NCBI GenBank assembly: GCA_003550305.1
Contig: QKYT01000430.1
Location: 1-11,321 of the forward strand
DNA length: 11,321 nucleotides
Source of the DNA: Glomus cerebriforme
Lineage: Eukaryota > Glomeromycota > Glomeromycetes > Glomerales > Glomeraceae
Reading direction: 5' to 3'
Part shown: piece after piece, positions 7,429 through 11,321 of the stretch
Numbering within the stretch: the stretch's first letter is position 1
How the letters are laid out: every line of letters begins with the position of its first letter
The notes under the pieces: model-generated
What the model saw: only the letters and a program-made list of their open reading frames with translations
Told to the model about the DNA's origin: nothing
Databases searched by the model: none
Made by a program: the position numbers and the translations under genes

Positions 7429-8145
7429 TGACGGGATAGTGATCCCTTCACTACGAATGAAAGCGTGACTTTTTTATTTGATTATGTAACTCTTGAAAAT
7501 TATTGGTTACGTTTCTGAAAATATCTGAGTTTATATACATAATGAACAATGCAATTACAATGCTTACAGCTTAATATGTTCGTATTTATGCTATACACTT
7601 TCAGTACAAGCTTTTAAAAAATATTTTCGTTATTTTTATTAACACATGTAATAATTTTTAAGTTTAATAAAGAAGAAATAGCATTTTGTTAATTCATTTA
7701 CTTTTTTTTTTAATTGGATTTGTTATCAATCTTTTCAATAATACGTTATTATTATTAACAACCATATTGTACAATAATATTATCACCATAATTATTAATT
7801 ATGATGAAGACAAATAAATAAATAACTACAATATCATCATTTACTACATAAGATCACAATTCCAAGAGGAAAAACCATAGTATCATAAATAATAATAATT
7901 GAGCATTGTGTATTAAAGATGATTTTTTTGTGAATCGTTATTCTTTTAGAAGACATTCATTAGAATACCAATGATGTAATCAACTTTTTAATGAAATAAA
8001 TCTGATGAATACATAAATAATTTTAGAAAAATGAAATTGTCCGCCCACTCAAAAATTGAGGTAAAATACATATTATTATTTATTTTTCAAAGCCTAGGAA
8101 AATAGTACTATAAAATTATGAATTAATTAATTAACCAAACTAGAA
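7429..8145. other. intergenic; G/C-rich hairpin, then AT-rich DNA
   Basis: No gene is seen. At 7433-7446 GGGAT-AGTG-ATCCC forms a perfect 5-bp stem. An overlapping alternative TAGTG (7437-7441) / CACTA (7449-7453) stem competes with it. A run of six T follows at 7470-7475, as in RNA polymerase III termination, but no convincing A and B boxes are present. The remainder to 8145 is A/T-rich, with ATT/AAT microsatellite-like tracts around 7735-7810 and 7880-7905. Confidence 0.4.
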
Positions 8146-8646
8146 CTAATTTTTATTCATTCTTTTATAAAGTATGAACCAATGACAATTTCTACATAAA
8201 TTATGATTATGTTTGGTAATAATATCACAATTAGGGAAGGAACATTCATTATTATCTTTAAATTCAAATGAATATGGTTTTAATATTTTCCCATTGCATT
8301 TANNACAAGTTACGATTGAATAATTAGAATGCAGTTCTAAGTCATTAAGTGCTATATTCCTCCCATTACTTTTGATAATNTAAACAGNTCCATTAATTAA
8401 NANTCCATAATGCCGTAACATAAACAAATTTATAGAATTACTGCTTGCATTATTATCGTTATAGTATATTAAACAATCATTTTTTATTTGTTTTTTATTA
8501 TTATATTTAAAATTTGAATCGCCTAACTTATCGGAACTGAAACAAATCTGAATTAATATTTATGATATATTAACTAGTTCATTTTCTAATACATGTATGG
8601 CTGTTAAATATTTATGTTTTATTCCATCTTCTTTTATGATAGACAT
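8146..8646 (-). pseudogene. zinc-ribbon-like hypothetical protein, one in-frame TAA
   Basis: From ATG at 8646 one frame runs 167 codons to TAG at 8146, broken only by TAA at 8560-8562 (codon 29). Before the stop it reads MSIIKEDGIKHKYLTAIHVL; after it comes ICFSSDKLGDSNFKYNN, then INLFMLRHYG, INGxVxIIKSNGRNIALND, and a Cys-rich end: C-x2-C (with N-masked residues), then CSFPNC, then LCRNCHWFILYKR. The Cys pairs look like a zinc ribbon, while the preceding strand-rich region could be an OB-like fold. Neither is a firm family assignment. Five or six codons carry N bases. A TATA-like ATAAATATAAAG sits about 40 bp upstream. A 27-nt GT..AG segment (GTTAAT to TTCAG, containing the TAA) could be removed in frame, but this is shorter than usual fungal introns. 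I favour a nonsense allele. Confidence 0.6.
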
Positions 8647-8864
8647 AATTAGCAACTTTATTACTCAGTTAATGAATGATCTTTATATTTATAATGTAAT
8701 TAAATTTACTGTTTGTATTAATATCAATACAAGATAATACCTCTTTTTATAATAAGTTAACAAAAAAATTGTTCTTCATAATACAACATTAAAAAATAAT
8801 ACAGAGGCTAATCATAATATTGTAATTTGTTTGTAAAAATTAGTGTGAAGTATAAAATATAAAA
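8647..8864. promoter_or_regulatory. bidirectional promoter region
   Basis: This 218-bp spacer separates the divergent ORFs at 8646 (minus) and 8865 (plus). A TATA-like element lies near each start: CTTTATATTTATAA around 8680-8693 facing the minus gene, and TATAAAATATAAA at 8851-8863 facing the plus gene. The latter is so close to the ATG that transcription probably starts elsewhere. No other motif was recognised. Confidence 0.35.
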
Positions 8865-9083
8865 ATGCCGAATGTAATAATAATAACGAACGGAGATATG
8901 ATAGTAACATAATCAATTCATGACATATGTTCTGTAAATTCTATATTAAATCTGAAATCATATTCGCATACAAGAATTCAAGATTATTGGATCATGTCAT
9001 ATGATATGTTTGAACATAAAATAGAGATCAAGGCGAGCGCATTTAAGAGCAGTAAACGATCTTATGACAAAATTATCAAATAA
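8865..9083 (+). pseudogene. hypothetical protein, one in-frame TAA
   Basis: One frame of 73 codons runs from ATG 8865 to TAA 9081-9083 with a single internal TAA at 8910-8912. It reads MPNVIIITNGDMIVT, stop, SIHDICSVNSILNLKSYSHT, then RIQDYWIMSYDMFEHKIEIK and ASAFKSSKRSYDKIIK. The amino-acid mix, the richer G/C (for example AAGGCGAGCGCA) and the sustained frame make coding likely. I do not recognise the family. It is divergent from the zinc-ribbon-like ORF, which carries the same kind of lesion. Replacing T by C in the stop would give CAA (Gln), but the ancestral codon is unknown. Confidence 0.5.
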
Positions 9084-9203
9084 ACCAATTTTTTTCAATT
9101 AAAATTTAACGTCGATTCTAATTCCGATATATTTTATTATATGAAAGTGGAAAATTTTATTATTTATCTAGTTAAGAGAATAATACATTTGAAATACTAT
9201 ATC

Positions 9204-9355
9204 AGTTCAATACAATAAGTATTTTTTAAATTCTAAGTAACTACGAACAACTACTCATGGATTATTTTGAATTATTTTCTAAATTTCAAATTCAAACAGC
9301 GCCTTTATATAATCGAATTTGTGCGAAGTGTTATAAATTATCATTTATAACATAA
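9204..9355 (+). pseudogene. truncated duplicate of the BCS1-like gene start
   Basis: The leader AGTTCAATACAATAA (9204-9218) and TACGAACAACTACT (9242-9255), and the first codons from ATG 9257, match the BCS1-like gene at 1185-1339. The copy reads MDY, then FELFSKFQIQTA, against MDYYPIVKLFLELFSRSQIQTA in the full gene. That is an in-frame loss of seven codons, plus leader deletions. Similarity stops abruptly after the GCGC at about 9302. The frame then continues through unrelated sequence to TAA at 9353-9355 (32 aa). The membrane segment and ATPase are absent. It is either a 5' remnant of a second BCS1-like gene or a partial duplication of the first. Confidence 0.8.
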
Positions 9356-9537
9356 ATTCTGAAATAAAATTGTTAATAACTTCTACTTATAAGTATTAAA
9401 TTCGCGAAGAACTAATTAAGTCATTTAATTAAAAATTTTATGGTCCGTTTATACAATGATTATACAATATATAATATAATATTTTATTAAGCGATTAATA
9501 AACAATGCAAATTAAATTGCGTATTATTATGAAACCA

Positions 9538-9545
9538 TATATAAG
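9538..9545 (+). promoter_or_regulatory. TATA box of the 9585 gene
   Basis: TATATAAG starts 47 bp before the ATG at 9585. With initiation about 30 bp downstream, the 5' leader would be only 15-20 nt. It is the same octamer as upstream of the BCS1-like gene. Confidence 0.6.
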
Positions 9546-9584
9546 AAACTTCTATTCAGGTTCATTCAAGTCCATTTCTTTCAA

Positions 9585-9935
9585 ATGTCTAGAATTAAAG
9601 GACTATACATTTCCATAGATGGAAAAATAGATCCAAATAACTCCAATAAAAAATGTCGTTATGTTGTTGGTACAATGAAAAATTTTAATGAACTTTTGAC
9701 GGGAGATGAAAATAAAATGTGCTCAGAGGATCATTTAAACAATGAGTTAAGAATTCTTTACAACAATTGCTCGACAGAGCCTAAAAACAAATTTGTAAGT
9801 CGATATGTAGAGAATACTGAAATCAATGGGCCAGTTATTATCTTAAAAAAGAATGGTGATATTAAATCAGATGCACATAAAACATTAGGAAAAAATGTAT
9901 TGCGCAAAGTAGACTGGCTCGGCTTTACAATTTAA
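9585..9935 (+). CDS. hypothetical protein, intact (116 aa)
   Basis: An uninterrupted intronless frame starts at ATG 9585 (context TTCAAATG) and ends with TAA at 9933. The protein begins MSRIKGLYISIDGKIDPNN and continues KCRYVVGTMKNFNELLTGDE, NELRILYNNCST, INGPVIILKKNGDIKSDAHK and ends VLRKVDWLGFTI. It looks like a small soluble alpha/beta fold: strands IKGLYISID, CRYVVGTM and GPVIILKK, with helical stretches between. There are four cysteines without a metal-site spacing, and no signal peptide or membrane segment. I do not recognise a family. Its composition is clearly richer than the flanks and it has a well-placed TATA box, so it is the best-supported intact gene in the window. Confidence 0.75.
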   Translation: MSRIKGLYISIDGKIDPNNSNKKCRYVVGTMKNFNELLTGDENKMCSEDHLNNELRILYNNCSTEPKNKFVSRYVENTEINGPVIILKKNGDIKSDAHKTLGKNVLRKVDWLGFTI

Positions 9936-10030
9936 CACAAAAAAATTCCTCACAAAACTTGTGTATTAATTAAAAATTTGTCCGTGTATTAACTCCAAAA
10001 ATAATAAATTTTCGAAATACAAGTTCCAAA

Positions 10031-10060
10031 GTAAATTTACAGTAAATTTACAGTAAATTA
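10031..10060. repeat. 11-nt tandem repeat, 2.7 copies
   Basis: GTAAATTTACA is repeated at 10031 and 10042, with a partial copy from 10053. Each unit is itself near-palindromic (TGTAAATTTACA). Confidence 0.8.
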
Positions 10061-10163
10061 AAAAGAAATCATCAATATTTATATTGAAAAATTAAATCCG
10101 GGATCTCCCTGAAGAAAGGACTCTTGTTTCAAAACAATAATTTAACACTATTAATATACAATC

Positions 10164-10292
10164 AATGTTTCTTTCTTTTTTCTTTATTTAATATTATCCG
10201 TATAAAAGTATAAAATAATACAATAAATGTTTCTTTCTTTTTTTCTTTATTTTTATCCGTTATAAAAGTATAAAATAATACAATAAATGTTT
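10164..10292. repeat. tandem repeat, unit 60-62 bp, two copies plus a stub
   Basis: Copy 1 (10164-10225) and copy 2 (10226-10285) both read AATGTTTCTTTCTTTTTTC, pass through TTATCCGT and TATAAAAGTATAAAATAATA, and end in CAATA. A third copy is cut after AATGTTT (10286-10292). Differences are mostly in T-run length and a short ATTAA insertion. The copies are so similar that the duplication must be recent. Confidence 0.9.
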
Positions 10293-10472
10293 ATATGACC
10301 TAGAAAATCGGTCAATTTTTATATAAGTATGGAGATTTATTGATACCGACTATATTTTCATTACAATTAATATTTTTTTTTCTTTTCCCATACATCAAAA
10401 AAAAACAGAGTGTGCTAAATTTTTTTTTCATGGCTAACTTCAAATAGAAGGTTCTAAAATAAAAAGGCGAAA

Positions 10473-10552
10473 AGTGACAAATAATGCAGTAACATATAAT
10501 AATCTACATAATAATTAATAAGGAAATATACATCACTGCATTATTCGTCACC
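10473..10552. repeat. inverted repeat, 18-bp arms, 44-nt spacer
   Basis: AGTGACAAATAATGCAGT (10473-10490) is matched by ACTGCATTATTCGTCACC (10535-10552) in inverted orientation, at 16 of 18 positions. The spacer is A/T-rich and non-coding. It could be a worn miniature transposon, a hairpin RNA or a cruciform site. Target duplications are not evident. Confidence 0.7.
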
Positions 10553-10712
10553 TAAGGAAAACTTCTTCGGAAAAATACATGATTATTCTTTGATTTCGGA
10601 AAAATTTAGAATTTTTGTCTGGCCTTTTAACCTAATTAATGATAATAGCCATGTTAGAAGATGAGCTATAAATATACTTCAACGTTTTAATATAACAATA
10701 TTATACGTAAAA

Positions 10713-11288
10713 ATGTTACATAATTATAAAGCTTTTCAAAATAGTCGTTTACAGGGGAATATCCTGAACCGAGATGAGTCAATACTTGGTCAGCAATTAC
10801 AGAATGCTCTCAATATGATGCCATTAGTTTCTAATCAAAAACTGGTTTCCGAGAGCATTGACAATATACGGTAGTAATATATTTTATTGAATAAACAATT
10901 TATTGTTAACTTTCTAATATTTTGTATTTATTAAAATAAAGTGATATTTTATCGAATAACCAATTTTTTGTTAACAGTTAATATTAAAGAATATATAATA
11001 TAAGATATTTGCTATTTTTTACTTAATCTATTAAAACCATCAACATATGGTAAGTTTCAAGATCAAACATTATCAAGGTGCGATCGGTTTTCTATTAACT
11101 TTTTCGGTATTATAAGTTAGAACAACATTATAATCAGTAACAGTAAGCAAAGAACATAGTGATTAAACAATTTATTAAGAATTTTTTTTCTATACAGTTT
11201 AAAATACATTTTCAGGGGTATAAAACTCTTATCCCTTAAACCGTTTTGCGAACAAATTTGCCTGCAATTTCTAAATTTGGACGATTGA
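10713..11288 (+). CDS. proposed two-exon small gene (about 76 aa), unknown
   Basis: Exon 1 (10713-10870) reads MLHNYKAFQNSRLQGNILN, then RDESILGQQLQNALNMMPLV, then SNQKLVSESIDNI and ends mid-codon (CG) at a GTAGTA donor. If unspliced it stops at once (TAG 10872-10874). Exon 2 starts after TTTTCAG at 11216 with G, completing CGG, and reads GIKLLSLKPFCEQICLQFLN then LDD to TGA 11286-11288. The phases match across a 345-nt A/T-rich intron, and both exons are much richer in G/C than the flanks, which supports a real gene. The TTTACAG at 10750-10756 could instead be an acceptor, making the first part an internal exon of a longer gene. Hydrophobic spacing suggests helices; no family is recognised. 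Confidence 0.4.
10879..10975. repeat. 32-bp direct repeat, period 65
   Basis: ATATTTTATTGAATAAACAA (start 10879, through GTTAAC at 10910) recurs at 10944-10975 with three substitutions. Both copies lie inside the proposed intron of the gene at 10713. Confidence 0.8.
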
Positions 11289-11321
11289 CACTATAAAGAA
11301 TTTTTCAATTTTGGCCAGATC

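Larger units (their letters stand above)
9936..10712. other. repeat-rich intergenic region, no gene
   Basis: No coding frame is supported. The region holds an 11-nt tandem repeat, a 60-62-bp tandem repeat and an imperfect inverted repeat, described separately. A small G/C island at about 10097-10126 (CCGGGATCTCCCTGAAG) has no recognisable function. Confidence 0.45.

Overview
The window looks like nuclear DNA of an arbuscular mycorrhizal fungus (Glomeromycotina, Rhizophagus-like). I infer this from the extreme A+T content with coding stretches standing out as richer islands, a short GT-AG intron of about 58 nt, TATA boxes close to start codons, and a characteristic mix of gene families: an intronless BCS1-like AAA ATPase with an N-terminal membrane segment, a SAM-domain protein of the 'LLRKRRITGASFL' type, a PDDEXK_9-like nuclease domain, and a PIF/Harbinger transposase. 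Isolated N bases mark draft sequence. No database search was possible, so family names rest on motifs read from the translation.

Layout. 1-270: short direct repeats. 271-498 (-): a small orphan ORF. 1273-2742 (+): a nearly full-length BCS1-like gene in one frame, broken by two in-frame stops. 3412-3773 (-): a gene fragment with a 58-nt intron. 3792-4475 (-): a PD-(D/E)XK nuclease-like gene with frameshifts in homopolymers and one in-frame stop. 4574-4822: two families of locally duplicated non-coding repeats. 5214-5610 (-): a SAM-domain gene, divergent from 5769-6757 (+), a decayed Harbinger transposase with internal deletions. 6860-7158: a Ser-Asp repeat ORF over a 12-nt minisatellite with a basic tail in another frame. 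7273-7428: a weak small ORF. 8146-8646 (-) and 8865-9083 (+): a divergent pair, each with one in-frame TAA; the first encodes a zinc-ribbon-like protein. 9204-9355 (+): a truncated second copy of the promoter-proximal region and first codons of the BCS1-like gene. 9585-9935 (+): an intact orphan gene with a good TATA box. 10164-10552: tandem and inverted repeats. 10713-11288 (+): a proposed two-exon small gene.

The genes do not form an operon or pathway. The window reads as a repeat-rich accessory region in which several lineage-typical genes are decaying. Two features run across it: otherwise open reading frames interrupted by a single stop codon (at least five clear cases, one weak), and a BCS1 gene start duplicated about 8 kb from the parent copy. 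The only protein-coding units that look intact are the SAM-domain gene, the 9585-9935 orphan, possibly the 271-498 ORF and the proposed gene at 10713-11288.
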